Part shown: one piece after another, positions 1 through 9,413 of the stretch
Numbering within the stretch: the first letter of the stretch is position 1
How the letters are laid out: each line of letters opens with the position of its first letter
Source of the DNA: Cyanophora paradoxa
Lineage: Eukaryota > Glaucocystophyceae > Cyanophorales > Cyanophoraceae
Assembly (NCBI GenBank): GCA_004431415.1
Contig: QPMI01000113.1
Coordinates: 124,001 to 188,000, forward strand
DNA length: 64,000 bases
Direction: 5' to 3'
Translations under genes and position numbers: made by a program
Notes under the pieces: generated by a model
Seen by the model: only the letters and a program-made list of their open reading frames with translations
Told to the model about the DNA's origin: nothing
Databases searched by the model: none

Positions 1-1
1 C

Positions 2-232
2 GCCCATGTTGCCTGTGATGAGGTATTCAAAGCTTGCGCGGAAATGATGCGAAGCTACGATATCAAGACAAAGGTTACCACTCGCACTATCAGTAACAAA
101 GTGCTCGAAACATTCAAAATTGAATCGACTGTGACTACAATTAAAGGGAAGTCGAAGCGAGTTTATAAGGGGCTCACTAAGATCGCCAAGACACAGTTTG
201 AAGACGAAGATGAGGATGATATAGAAGCGTAA
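2..232 (+). CDS. C-terminal fragment of an unrecognised protein
   Basis: The reading frame is open from the first bases of the window and stops at 232, giving 76 residues of a protein whose start lies outside. It ends in a strongly acidic tail (run of Glu/Asp). The segment before the tail, with alternating basic and aliphatic residues and a KRVYKGL motif, is loosely like the C-terminal DNA-binding tail of D5-type viral helicase-primases, but this is a weak resemblance and no catalytic motif is present in the visible part. It lies on the same strand as the polymerase and integrase and is probably an element 1 gene. Confidence 0.45.
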   Translation, partial: AHVACDEVFKACAEMMRSYDIKTKVTTRTISNKVLETFKIESTVTTIKGKSKRVYKGLTKIAKTQFEDEDEDDIEA

Positions 233-382
233 ACGACATCCAAACAATCATTAACTACATCATTTTTTAGTAACTACGCAACTACATAGCGAAGCTACGC
301 AATTTAATACCGGCAACTATGCGCTATCAGACCTACCTATACGCATGTCCTGACTGCGGACGAGATCACCCAAACCGCGACC

Positions 383-553
383 ATGGATATTGAAGCCACA
401 CAGGATCTTTTCAGGCGAATATTCGGTTACTACCCGAATTGCCGCGGTAAAAAGACAAAAACCCATGTTATCAAATCTGACACTATGCAACTGACAATAG
501 AGCTGCCCGAAAACGTAAGACTAACGGTAAGAAGTGTCACAAAGCTAACTTAG
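383..553 (+). CDS. Small ORF of unknown function
   Basis: A 56-residue frame from ATG at 383. It overlaps a 24-codon frame from ATG at 319 that holds a CPDC pair like half of a zinc ribbon, in another frame. The two could be parts of one short zinc-ribbon protein separated by a one- or two-base indel around 385. No family recognised; length alone makes it doubtful. Confidence 0.25.
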   Translation: MDIEATQDLFRRIFGYYPNCRGKKTKTHVIKSDTMQLTIELPENVRLTVRSVTKLT

Positions 554-563
554 GCACTTGCAA

Positions 564-1058
564 TTAATGGTATTGTTGCAAACTCTCAATACGACAAACT
601 GGACAGGAAAAACGTTGTTTATAAGTCATTTCGGATATGCAAGATTCACACACAGAACTATTACACTGCGCACAAGCTAAATCTTCCGTTTTTATAACCT
701 CTAAACAAATCACACACTTAACTTCCCCATCTTGTTTTTTAGAAAAGCCCGATATAACATTTTGTATTACCTCAATGCATTTCTCTTTCGTAATGTCAAG
801 TGGTATTAACATTTTATATCCTTTGTAAACCAATGCGCATATGTGCTGCCTACGAGGATGGTAAAACTGGGAAGCCATATTAAGATGTAAAAACATGTTC
901 TGATGTTTACGCGTTTGTGATATAACAAAGATTACCTTCTTACGGGCATTCTTCTTTTCCCATTTGAGATAGTTCTTGTCTGTGCATTCTTTTGTTGCTT
1001 CTGTTACGGGAATATTTGTAAGTGTCTTACAATATTCTATTATCTCTTGGGTATTCAT
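564..1058 (-). CDS. RING-finger protein (putative E3 ubiquitin ligase)
   Basis: 164 residues from ATG at 1058, read leftward. The C-terminal 50 residues form a RING-type zinc finger: CVIC, then CAQC, then a VCESC pair and a final CPVC followed by R. A Cys stands where classical C3HC4 RINGs have His, as seen in some viral RING proteins. RING domains recruit E2 enzymes for ubiquitin transfer, so a role in modifying host proteins is the natural guess, without direct evidence. The N-terminal two thirds is rich in Lys and aromatic residues and matches nothing I know. It faces away from the polymerase gene, separated from it by about 130 bases of AT-rich DNA that could hold a divergent promoter. 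Confidence 0.75.
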   Translation of the reverse strand: MNTQEIIEYCKTLTNIPVTEATKECTDKNYLKWEKKNARKKVIFVISQTRKHQNMFLHLNMASQFYHPRRQHICALVYKGYKMLIPLDITKEKCIEVIQNVISGFSKKQDGEVKCVICLEVIKTEDLACAQCNSSVCESCISEMTYKQRFSCPVCRIESLQQYH

Positions 1059-1188
1059 TGTGTTTCTCTATATCTGATACACATAAAATGTTTTCCTCCG
1101 TGTCATTTTTTGAGATGTCCTTAAATATGTTTCCACATTTTTTGAACGCGTCCTTTCCCGAAATTAAAATGTTCCCTTAGAGTAAAAG

Positions 1189-4100
1189 ATGCCCCGCCAA
1201 ACTAATCGCCTTATAAAAGAGAAAAAGACGAAATATTAGGCTTGTTAGGTAGTCTTTTAGTCACTGGGGAGATCACCGAAGCCGAATATGATCGTAGGGC
1301 GGCGATCTTAGATCGAAAACCCCGCTTAGCTAACCTTGCGAATATTGCCGACGAGCTTTACAATCGCCTGGAAAATGTGGAGCGCTTCTATACCGAAGGG
1401 AGGCGCTTAGCCGTCATAGAACCCGATGAGGAAGACGGTTTCGCAATGAATAAAGCGTATGCCTGGTATAGCTATAAGGCGGATGAACAGATAATCTTAG
1501 ATCCGGTGGAATTTCTCACTACCATCGCTGCAAACCTGCCTGGGCGGCTGAAAGAACGGCTGGACGAGCTTAAAGCTATTAAGGTGCGCCTTACTTTCAT
1601 CTGCCGATACGTAAAAGTGAGTGATCCTAACGTTTTTATCACTAAACACATTTATAGCGATTATTTCGTAATCACAAGGTCGCGCAATATTCTCACTGAG
1701 TTAGTGGGTGTAGCTCAGCAAATGAATGAACAGATGATACAGGTCGACAGCTACCGGCTCAGTAAATTAGATAAGCTACATGTCGTCGTTTTATCATATG
1801 CGCCGATGGGCGGTTGCTACATTGAGACCCCCGAATGGATTGGATTAAAGCGAGCCACAGTAAATATTAAGAATATCGATGGTCACGACTGCTTTAATTA
1901 CGCTATCCTCGCATGGCTGCACAGAAACGACATAAACAGACACAAACGTAATGATCCGTTCCAATATAGGCGGTGGATGACTGAACTCGACTTCTCAGGC
2001 ATTGATTTCCCGGTGGCTTGCGATGCTGCATTAATAGATCGTTTCGAGGACAATAATCCCGAGCTGTCGATTAATATATATGGCGCCGACAATGCGACCC
2101 AAACCTTTTACCCACTGCACATGTCAAGTAATCCGCATCGTAAATCGAAGGTAAACCTGCTGCTGATCGAGGACGCAAACGGACAGGGTCACTATATTAC
2201 GATAATGTCACTGAGCCGCCTCTTAAAGACCACCTTTGATAAAGCAAACGACGGGCGCATTTTCTACTGCGAAACCTGTTTGTCCCGATTCAGATCACAG
2301 GATAAACTCGATAAACACACCGACTCTAATCGCTGTATCGATTGGCGGCTGAGTAAAGGTAAATGCCCCGAACCCGGAAGCTTTATTACTTTCGGACTGC
2401 AACACCTAAGGAAAATGGTGTGGCTTCCTACTGTCTGCTACTGCAAGGTAGAGATGGAGTCGGTGCCGGTTCCTAATGAACCAAATCGAACCAAGCGAGA
2501 GGTAAAGTCGGTGGCACTTAATGTTGTTATGGGCTCTCATGTTGAAAATCACGAATTCGAGGGCGTGGATCCGCTGGGACAGATGTTTACCACGTTAGGG
2601 GATCTGTGCCGCGAGATGCTTAATACCCTATTTACTAATACACCTATGAGCCCGCTCACAGAGGCGCAAAAGCAAGCCTATAAGCTCACCAAGCACTGCT
2701 ATATATGCAATCAGCGGTTTACCCACGAAAACTTCCCTGTCCGCGATCACTGTCACCAAAGCGGCGATTATATAGGGAAAGCTTGCCGAAAATGCAATTT
2801 ACACAGGAGGATCTCAAAGCAAACGAAAGTAGCCGTGGTCATTGATCGGATGGATGAGTGCGGGCATGCTATATTCAGGAAAATCGCACAGCAAGACGAC
2901 AAGCTGCGGGTCGAGATCCTAAGTAAGAATTTCGACGAGTATCTCTCTTTACAGTGGGGACTTTACAAGTTTATAGACGCCTCGAATTTCATGGATTTTC
3001 AGGCGTCCGATGTTAATGATCTCATGGTAAAATTCGGTAAATTCAGTATGCTCGCCCATGAGCAATACGGACTGGATCCCACGCATTATGTGAGCGCACC
3101 GGGACTATCGTGGGACGCGATGTTAAAGCATACGAGGGTCGCAATTGAACAGATCAGCGATGCGGATCAATACGAATTTATTGAGCGGGCGATTAGGGGC
3201 GGCTTTGCGACCATGCCCACACGATATGCCGAGGCTAATAGCGAGGATAAACATATAGTGCTATTGGATGCGAATAATCTATATGGCTATGCGCTCAGTC
3301 AGCCTTTACCGGTCGGGGACTATCGCTGGGACGACACGAGCACAGCTTTTACCGAGGTTGTAGGGCGGAGTGCATTTATAGAGGTCGACCTTGCATATCC
3401 GGACTATTTAAAGGCTGACCATCGCGATTTCCCGCTAATCGTGAGTAAAGAGGTAATTACTGCGGACATGCTCGGTAAATATCAGCGTGGGCTATTAGAG
3501 ATAAGCGGCGAGAAGCTCAGTAAAGATCCGAAGCTGATCGCCTCATTTACCCCGAAATATAATTACGTCGTTTCTCAGCCGATGCTGCTCTATATGGTAA
3601 AAAAGGGGATCGTAGTTACTAAGATCCACCGGGTGCTCTCGTTTGCAACCGCTGCATTTATGAAGCCCTATATAGATCTAAACACGAAGCTGCGAAAGGA
3701 AGCCCGGAATAAATTCGAGAGCGACTTCTTTAAATTAATGAATAATGCTATTTACGGTAAATGCCTGGAATCGTGTCGCGGGCGCTCCGTGGTAAAGATC
3801 GCGAACAGCACGAAGCTGTTTAAGAAATATGCGGCGAGCCCACTGGTAAAAGCGACGAATGTATTAAACGAAAACGCTGTTGCATTCGAAATGTATAGTA
3901 AACACGTAAAACTCGATAAACCGGTTGCGATTGGCGCTTATGTGCTGGATGCCGCGAAGCTCCATAATTATAGCTTCTTTTACGACGTGATCCGTCCGAC
4001 TTTCGCGCAAGCTCAGCTGCTGTTCCACGATACCGACTCGTTCTGTCTGTATATAGAGACCGCGGATCTGGAAGCGGGTATGCGAGCGATCAGCCCCTAT

Positions 4101-4451
4101 TTAGATTGCCCTTATAGTCCCGAGAACCGGATGGTTCCCGGTAAATATAAAAATGAGATGCCCGACGTCAAGATAGTGGAGTATGTGGGGCTGCGACCAA
4201 AGCTATATGCTTTCCGCACTGAGAGCTACGACAAGGTAAAAATGAGCGGGACAGCCTCGAAAGAGGTGCATTTCGACGACTTTAAGCGCTGCCTATTTGA
4301 CGGGATCACAAAAACAGTAACAGTAGTAAACAAGCAACGGCGATGCCACCACTTATATGATTTGGAGAGCAAGCGGATAGCGCTGACCCAATTCGATAGC
4401 AAGCGCTGCATATCAGGCGACGGCATACATAGCCTTCCATTCGGCTGTTAG
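1189..4451 (+). CDS. Protein-primed family B DNA polymerase with endonuclease VII-like domain
   Basis: About 1,080 residues, the usual size for Polinton/adintovirus polymerases. Replicates the element, by family analogy from a protein primer. In order: a C2H2-type finger near residue 341 (numbering from 1242); a recombination endonuclease VII-like zinc module near 484-523 (CYIC...VRDHCHQSG...ACRKCN); a DNA_pol_B_2 landmark LDPTHYVSAPGLSW near 609; polymerase motif A DANNLYG (674), motif B NNAIYGK (833) and motif C HDTDSF (928). The 3'-5' exonuclease region between residues 390 and 560 is unusual: the expected DxE and N-x2-GYD signatures are not recognisable. The natural ATG at 1189 is out of frame with the rest; the frames join at a run of five A near 1222-1226, and the long frame is otherwise open only from 1206. 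This is a one-base deletion, a sequencing error, or slippage. Confidence 0.9.
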
Positions 4452-4729
4452 TCGTCTATCTTATCGTGCGTTCTTTTTCTTGGTTTGCGCTCTAATTGAA
4501 GGAGCTGTCGCCTTAGGATATGGAGAAGCCATATGCACTTTAATCCGGGGTCGTCCGGGTCGATTAGGAAGTAATTAGGGATCGGGTGCGCGTCCCACAC
4601 TGGGGCGTCCATTTATCTGTAATCGCGGTAAAAATTGAAAGCCCGTGGGCAACGCAAAATGATTTAAGGAGAACGCGCTACATTTAGGCAACAGGAAAAT
4701 ATTTTCTCAGCTTAAAGTAAAAGGCGACA
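4452..4729. other. Spacer between polymerase and next gene
   Basis: 278 bases without a supported gene. The second half is AT-rich and could hold the promoter of the gene at 4730; no specific motif identified. Confidence 0.4.
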
Positions 4730-5386
4730 ATGGACAACGCATTTGAAGGCGATGAAGACCGCGGGCGCCACCGCGCTATAATGAGCATTCCAATCGAAGG
4801 CAACCCCGTCTTTGCTAACTTTCTCGGATTGAGTAATGAACGAATTAATGCGATTGTCCGTCTTGTCGGTATGATGGATGTTCAGAACTTAAATTTCTCT
4901 ATGATCGGGTATTTTCCTGCAAACCCCAATAGGATGTATGGGATGGTCGACAATCGCTTCTTCTGGTTTACGTATCCGGAAATACCACGCGAGGAGAGAA
5001 GGGAGTTATTTGAAGAAGACCCCAACGTGATTGCTGCCGATTTTGTGGAAGTAATTGACCCTATCAAAGTCTTTGAAGGATCTGGAATTAATGGAAATTC
5101 ACAAGACCTTCTTTTCGCAATAATTCATGCTCAGTCTCGGAAGTTAGAAATGAATCGCAATCGTGAACGTCAGGAAGCGTTGCGGCGCGTTTATTTGGAT
5201 GTGCCGCGGAGAGACCTTACACAATCGTATCCCAATTTCGAAAAGCATGGATTGACGATTAAATCTCGGGCTACCTTGCGCAAATTCTTAAAGGAAAACG
5301 GGGCATCGTGGGACAAGCATAATGGGTGGTTTACATACGATAGAAACAGCATCGTTGTTAAGATCTTCCGCCCCGATTTACCGTGA
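4730..5386 (+). CDS. Unknown protein between polymerase and integrase
   Basis: 218 residues from ATG at 4730, on the same strand as its neighbours and ending 51 bases before the integrase start chosen here. No recognised domain, signal peptide or membrane segment. It has an acidic N-terminus, an Asn/Met-rich middle and a basic C-terminus with charged helices. Composition and codon use match the polymerase, which supports a real gene rather than a chance frame. Its position among replication and integration genes suggests a non-structural role, but that is inference. Confidence 0.65.
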   Translation: MDNAFEGDEDRGRHRAIMSIPIEGNPVFANFLGLSNERINAIVRLVGMMDVQNLNFSMIGYFPANPNRMYGMVDNRFFWFTYPEIPREERRELFEEDPNVIAADFVEVIDPIKVFEGSGINGNSQDLLFAIIHAQSRKLEMNRNRERQEALRRVYLDVPRRDLTQSYPNFEKHGLTIKSRATLRKFLKENGASWDKHNGWFTYDRNSIVVKIFRPDLP

Positions 5387-5437
5387 ATAATCTGATTGCA
5401 ATGTTACATTGATCTTTTTTATTGTCTGATGACAAGG

Positions 5438-6871
5438 ATGTCAAGACCGCCAATAGTAAGACGATCGCAAGATTTAGAGGGGAGCACATTGCCGATCCCC
5501 GTGCCGAAAGAGAATAAAGAGAGCCGCATAGTAAAGCGGTCTGATTTAAAGGCTTTGGTGCCCCGCGACGTGCCCGTAGCCCTTGCTGTCCCGGAGGAAT
5601 CGAAAATTGCCCGGAAGTTTTACAGTCCGCAAACCGGCTTTAAAGGGATCACTAAGCTACGGCAAGAGCTGCCCGACGAGAATTATAAGAAATTGCAAGA
5701 GTGGTATAGCCGGCAAGAGGTCGTCCAAATTAATGCGCCGCACCTATCCCGCAAACGAGACCCGGCTATACCGATCCGACAGCCCCTCGATACCTACGTA
5801 ATTGATCTGCTATTCTTTCCCGCTTACTCGAAGTATAATGATAATTACAGTGCTTTTCTCACGGCTATGGAGAACACATTACGGGTCGGGTTCATTATCC
5901 CGATGCGGGATAAGTCCGCGGCGTCGACCTTAGCCGCCTTTATACAGCTGCAAAATAAGGCGCCGAGACCAATTTTTAAGATTCAAAGCGACCGCGGCTC
6001 AGAATTCACTAATAGCCTGTTAAGAGAATATTTCGAGAATCAGTTTATCGAGCATCAGATTGCGGACACAGCCGACCATCGCGCGCAAGGGCGCATAGAA
6101 GCATTTAACAAGCAAATGCGGCGGCTGATCACGAGCTACTGCATCGCTAATAATACGGCGCGATTTATAGATGTCCTGCCCGAGTTAGAATATAACTATA
6201 ATAATACGGTGCACTCTGCGACCGGCTATATGCCTGCCGAGACCAACGAGAGTCACTATAAGCTCATAGTTCAAAAAGAAGATGCGAAATTCAAGAAATC
6301 GATAGCTTATTTGGATCAGATTCAGCCGGGCATGTCAGTAAGGCTACGCATCGAGAAGACGCCATTCGCTAAGGGCGGTAACAATTGGAGCCGAATCGTA
6401 TATACTGTCGCCGCGCGCGAGGGCTATAAGTTTATGCTAACTGATCCGGACGGCAATCGCGTAGAGGGTCGCTTTGCCTTCCACGAGCTTTTACCGGTTC
6501 AGGCGGTCGATTACCTAATGGCGCCCACAGTGGATGCATTAGAAGCGGCAAAGGACGAGGCGCGGGTCGATGCGCAATTGCGTAGAGAGGGCATAGAAGC
6601 CGCCGCATCAGTGCCGCAAGGCTCTCTATTAGAGGATCGCGTGCAAAAAGAGAAACGAGTAAATAAAGAATTACAGCGGCTAGTAACAGCCGCCGAGCCT
6701 AAGCTATCCGGCGGCGTGAATAGCCAACGATGGTATAAGTCGTTCTCTAATCAGACTGAGAGCTACAAAGCGCCGGAAACCAAAGCTACATTAAGAAGTA
6801 GTAGAAAAGTAGCAACGGTAGCGCCGGTAGCTAATGGCGATCGAAAAGCGACTCTGAGACCACGAAAGTAG
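5438..6871 (+). CDS. Polinton-type DDE integrase (retroviral-like, rve)
   Basis: About 477 residues from ATG at 5438; an in-frame ATG lies at 5429, and the frame upstream to 5396 begins only with TTG. An RNase H-fold catalytic core spans roughly residues 115-250: the acidic triad is D in YVIDLLFF, D in IQSDRGSEF and E in GRIEAFN, spaced as in retroviral and Polinton integrases. The enzyme would insert the linear element into host DNA. The C-terminal third has a small beta-rich segment followed by a Lys/Arg-rich tail likely to bind DNA. It is the last gene of element 1 before the repeat-rich right edge, a common position for the integrase next to a terminal repeat. Confidence 0.9.
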   Translation: MSRPPIVRRSQDLEGSTLPIPVPKENKESRIVKRSDLKALVPRDVPVALAVPEESKIARKFYSPQTGFKGITKLRQELPDENYKKLQEWYSRQEVVQINAPHLSRKRDPAIPIRQPLDTYVIDLLFFPAYSKYNDNYSAFLTAMENTLRVGFIIPMRDKSAASTLAAFIQLQNKAPRPIFKIQSDRGSEFTNSLLREYFENQFIEHQIADTADHRAQGRIEAFNKQMRRLITSYCIANNTARFIDVLPELEYNYNNTVHSATGYMPAETNESHYKLIVQKEDAKFKKSIAYLDQIQPGMSVRLRIEKTPFAKGGNNWSRIVYTVAAREGYKFMLTDPDGNRVEGRFAFHELLPVQAVDYLMAPTVDALEAAKDEARVDAQLRREGIEAAASVPQGSLLEDRVQKEKRVNKELQRLVTAAEPKLSGGVNSQRWYKSFSNQTESYKAPETKATLRSSRKVATVAPVANGDRKATLRPRK

Positions 6872-7227
6872 TAGGCGCCGCGGTGCTTTCGTAGCCGCCA
6901 AATCGCGCGCTTTGCGAATCAGACCGCGCCGCTTTGTAGTAGCGTAGAATTACTCTATACGTGCGCGGATGCAAAGTATGACTAGTGGAGACGCACGGGA
7001 ACGCGCGCCGGCGCTCAGAATGTAGCGGACACCTCGGTTTTCGGGCACTTGTGTAGAAGTCGAAGTCGGTCTCCGCTCCACGGTAGACTAAGCAAGTCAA
7101 ACTAGCACCATCGTGCCCGGAAGCAAGTTGTGAGCACGTAGCAATTGAGAGCGCGCCGAGATCGGCTTCCAGTCCAAAGTTACGCCCGGAAAACGAAAGG
7201 GGGGGTCGCCGCCGAGTCGCGATCGCG
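6872..7227. other. Non-coding GC-rich stretch after integrase
   Basis: No supported gene. GC content rises sharply after the integrase stop, so host DNA may already begin here if the element ends soon after 6871. Long frames on both strands here have the composition of non-coding GC-rich DNA. Confidence 0.4.
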
Positions 7228-7432
7228 GTGTTATCGAGTCGGGACTCGGGACTCGGGACTCGGAACTCGGGACTCCGGGACTCGGGACTCCGGACTTCCG
7301 GACTCCGGGACTCGGGACTCGGGGCTCGCCGAGTCGGGACTCGGGACTCGGGAGTAGGAACTCGGGACTCGCGATCGGGAGTCGGGACTCGCCGAGTCGG
7401 GCTTCGGGACTCGGGACTCGGGACTCCAACTT
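7228..7432. repeat. Degenerate GGGACTC-type tandem array
   Basis: About 200 bases made of 7- to 9-base units of the form CGGGACT(C), with variants such as CGGGGCTC and CCGGACTTC. Any reading frame through it encodes only repeats of Arg, Asp, Ser, Gly or Pro, so the frames are artefacts of the repeat. Confidence 0.85.
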
Positions 7433-7695
7433 TCAAAGTTTGCGACTTAAAATATGCAACTTGGCAACTGGCAAGTTGGCTCAGCGGCTTTCTGAGTCAT
7501 GATCAGAGCCTCGGAGGCTTCGAGCCTCGCGATAGCATTTTTATAAATATGTATTTTACACATTATTTATTGAGCCCATGAAACTTATATGCACGTGCTA
7601 GCCTCATTAAGACGGTCACGGCGCTATTTTCGGTTTTGGAAGGCGATGAGCTGGTGATGAGAGACAAGCGTTTGACGATTTCTAATTAGGTTTTT

Positions 7696-7758
7696 GGTAT
7701 CCCCCCTGTCCTGACCCGTCCTGCAACCGGTATCCCCCCTGTCCTGACCTGTCCTGCA
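7696..7758. repeat. 33-bp direct repeat, two copies
   Basis: The block GGTATCCCCCCTGTCCTGAC begins at 7696 and again at 7729, each followed by a short GTCCTGCA tail. Confidence 0.8.
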
Positions 7759-7870
7759 TGCGTTACGAAACTCAACGGGGAGCGGAAAGAACCACATCGC
7801 TGTGCTCAATCACGCTTATAGAGACGCTCTACTGCTATGCCAAGCCTGCCCAAAGCCAAACATAACGCAT

Positions 7871-7936
7871 AACGCATCTGGGTAGGGCAAAAAGTAACGC
7901 ATCTGGGTAGCGCAAAAAGTAACGCATCTGGGTAGG
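7871..7936. repeat. 25-bp tandem repeat, nearly three copies
   Basis: The word AACGCATCTGGGTAG starts at 7871, 7896 and 7921, with AAAAAGT linkers. Short minisatellite; no coding role seen. Confidence 0.85.
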
Positions 7937-8368
7937 CAATTCGAAATCGACGAGCTCTGATTGGTGGAATTCAGAAAATACTACTTCGTGGCATGCTATA
8001 TGTTTTCGGAATCGCCGCGATGTGATGACCCCGAATACGTCGGTGACGCAGGTGCATATATGTATATGTCGTCGTATGCGAAAAAAAGACCAAAACAACT
8101 TCAAACTTGAAAGTTGGGCGAGATCACACACACGGAGGTTCGGACATATATACGAAATATATACATGACTAAATCGTTATTGTTTTCATAGAACTCGCAT
8201 GTTGTTCGCATGTATCTTGCATAGTGGGCGGGGCGCACTGTTTCACACTAAGGTCAATCGATTTTCATAGAGTCTCAGACTGATAACAATAAGATAAATA
8301 ATAAACTACTTTATAATTAATAAAAACTACTTTAAACTACTCAACTACCTATGTTAAACTACGCAACT

Positions 8369-8518
8369 TAATACCGGAAACTACGCATTTAATACCAAAA
8401 CTACGCAACTACGCAAGTTTTTCACTTTTCTAATTTTTTTCCCCCCCTACTCTCAAACTTTTTCAGAAAGTTGCGTAGTTGCGTAGTTTTGGTATTAAAT
8501 GTGTAGTTTTCGGTATTA
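8369..8518. repeat. Inverted repeat built from ACTACGCAA words (first copy)
   Basis: Two 48-base arms, 8369-8416 and 8471-8518, are reverse complements with about two mismatches; the core is ACTACGCAACTACGCAA and its complement. The 54-base loop is pyrimidine-rich. The arrangement recurs 428 bases to the right, and single ACTACGCAA-like words occur near 275-300. Confidence 0.8.
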
Positions 8519-8821
8519 AAAGCGATCAGATTGCGTAGTTTCCATGCGTAGTTAATTAAAGTTGCGTAGTCTCCCGGGAGTCCGCATGCATTTCGGTGCG
8601 AAACAATTGCGTAGCCTATAAAACGGTCGTGTTGCAGTGCGAAACGATCGCGTAGCTTCCCTTGTAGTATGCCGGCGCTCTTTTCAGTAGAGAAATCATG
8701 GTATATATCATAGAATCATATTGATATTAATAAGAAACTACTTTATAATATATAAACTACATGAAACTACTCAACTTCCCCTGAAAAACTACGCAATTCG
8801 AAACCAAAACTACGCAAACGA

Positions 8822-8922
8822 AACCAAAACTACGCAACTACGCAAGTTTTACACTTTTCTAAATTTTTCCCGCCCCGAATTTCAGACTTTTTCAGAAAGT
8901 TGCGTAGTTGCGTAGTTTTGGT
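8822..8922. repeat. Inverted repeat built from ACTACGCAA words (second copy)
   Basis: Perfect 23-base arms at 8822-8844 and 8900-8922. The loop matches the loop of the copy at 8369-8518 (shared CACTTTTCTAA at 8423 and 8851), so the two are direct duplicates with a 428-base period. Together they may be part of the terminal repeat of element 1 or a separate host satellite. Confidence 0.8.
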
Positions 8923-9103
8923 ATCTTTTCAGTAGTTCCCGGTATTAAATTGCGTAGTTTCTTTGAGTAGTTGCGGTAAATTGCGTAGTTTCTGTGCGTA
9001 GCCGATCGATCTCGATGCGCGCGAACGTTCCATGCAGCTCATGGTAGTTGTTTTTGATGAAACGACGCATGATCGTCGCTTATGCATTGAAAATTCAGAA
9101 CAA

Positions 9104-9413
9104 CACACATATACAACGCCCGGCTTTTAGACTGAGGCAAGTTATAATTAAACTTAGTTGAGTCACACCTATACTATAATGAAATTCACGATATATATAA
9201 GTCTACTCATCGAGAATATAGATAAACTTCACATAAACTATACATATTTCACATATTTTATTAAAAAGAAGCTATAACTCACGATAAAATAAATACATAT
9301 CACAGATAAAATACACACATATTCACGATAGATATATTATAAATACAGGTTATATACTAACGAGATCAATTTAAATAAGCCGAGGTCTAAAAGCCGGGCG
9401 TTGTATATGTGTG
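9104..9413. repeat. 310-bp AT-rich segment bounded by perfect 27-bp inverted repeats (MITE-like)
   Basis: Bases 9104-9130 and 9387-9413 are exact reverse complements. The interior is AT-rich and non-coding. This is the form of a small non-autonomous DNA transposon or a large hairpin. No clear target-site duplication directly outside the arms. Confidence 0.65.

Larger units (their letters stand above)
1..9000. mobile_element. Polinton/Maverick-type element 1, right-hand part
   Basis: A block of moderate GC content carrying a protein-primed family B DNA polymerase and a DDE integrase, the two hallmark enzymes of self-synthesising Polinton/Maverick elements and adintovirus-like relatives. No capsid or packaging gene is visible, so they would lie left of base 1. 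The right border is not resolved: genes stop at 6871, while ACTACGCAA-type palindromes at 8369-8922, which also have a fragment near 275-300 inside the element, may belong to its terminal repeat. The polymerase is of a different subfamily from the one at 43.5 kb, so this is not a second copy of that element. Confidence 0.7.

Noticed and set aside
6831-7436. Long Pro/Ser/Arg repeat frames on both strands
   Set aside because: Produced by the GGGACTC tandem array in every frame; no start context or domain.
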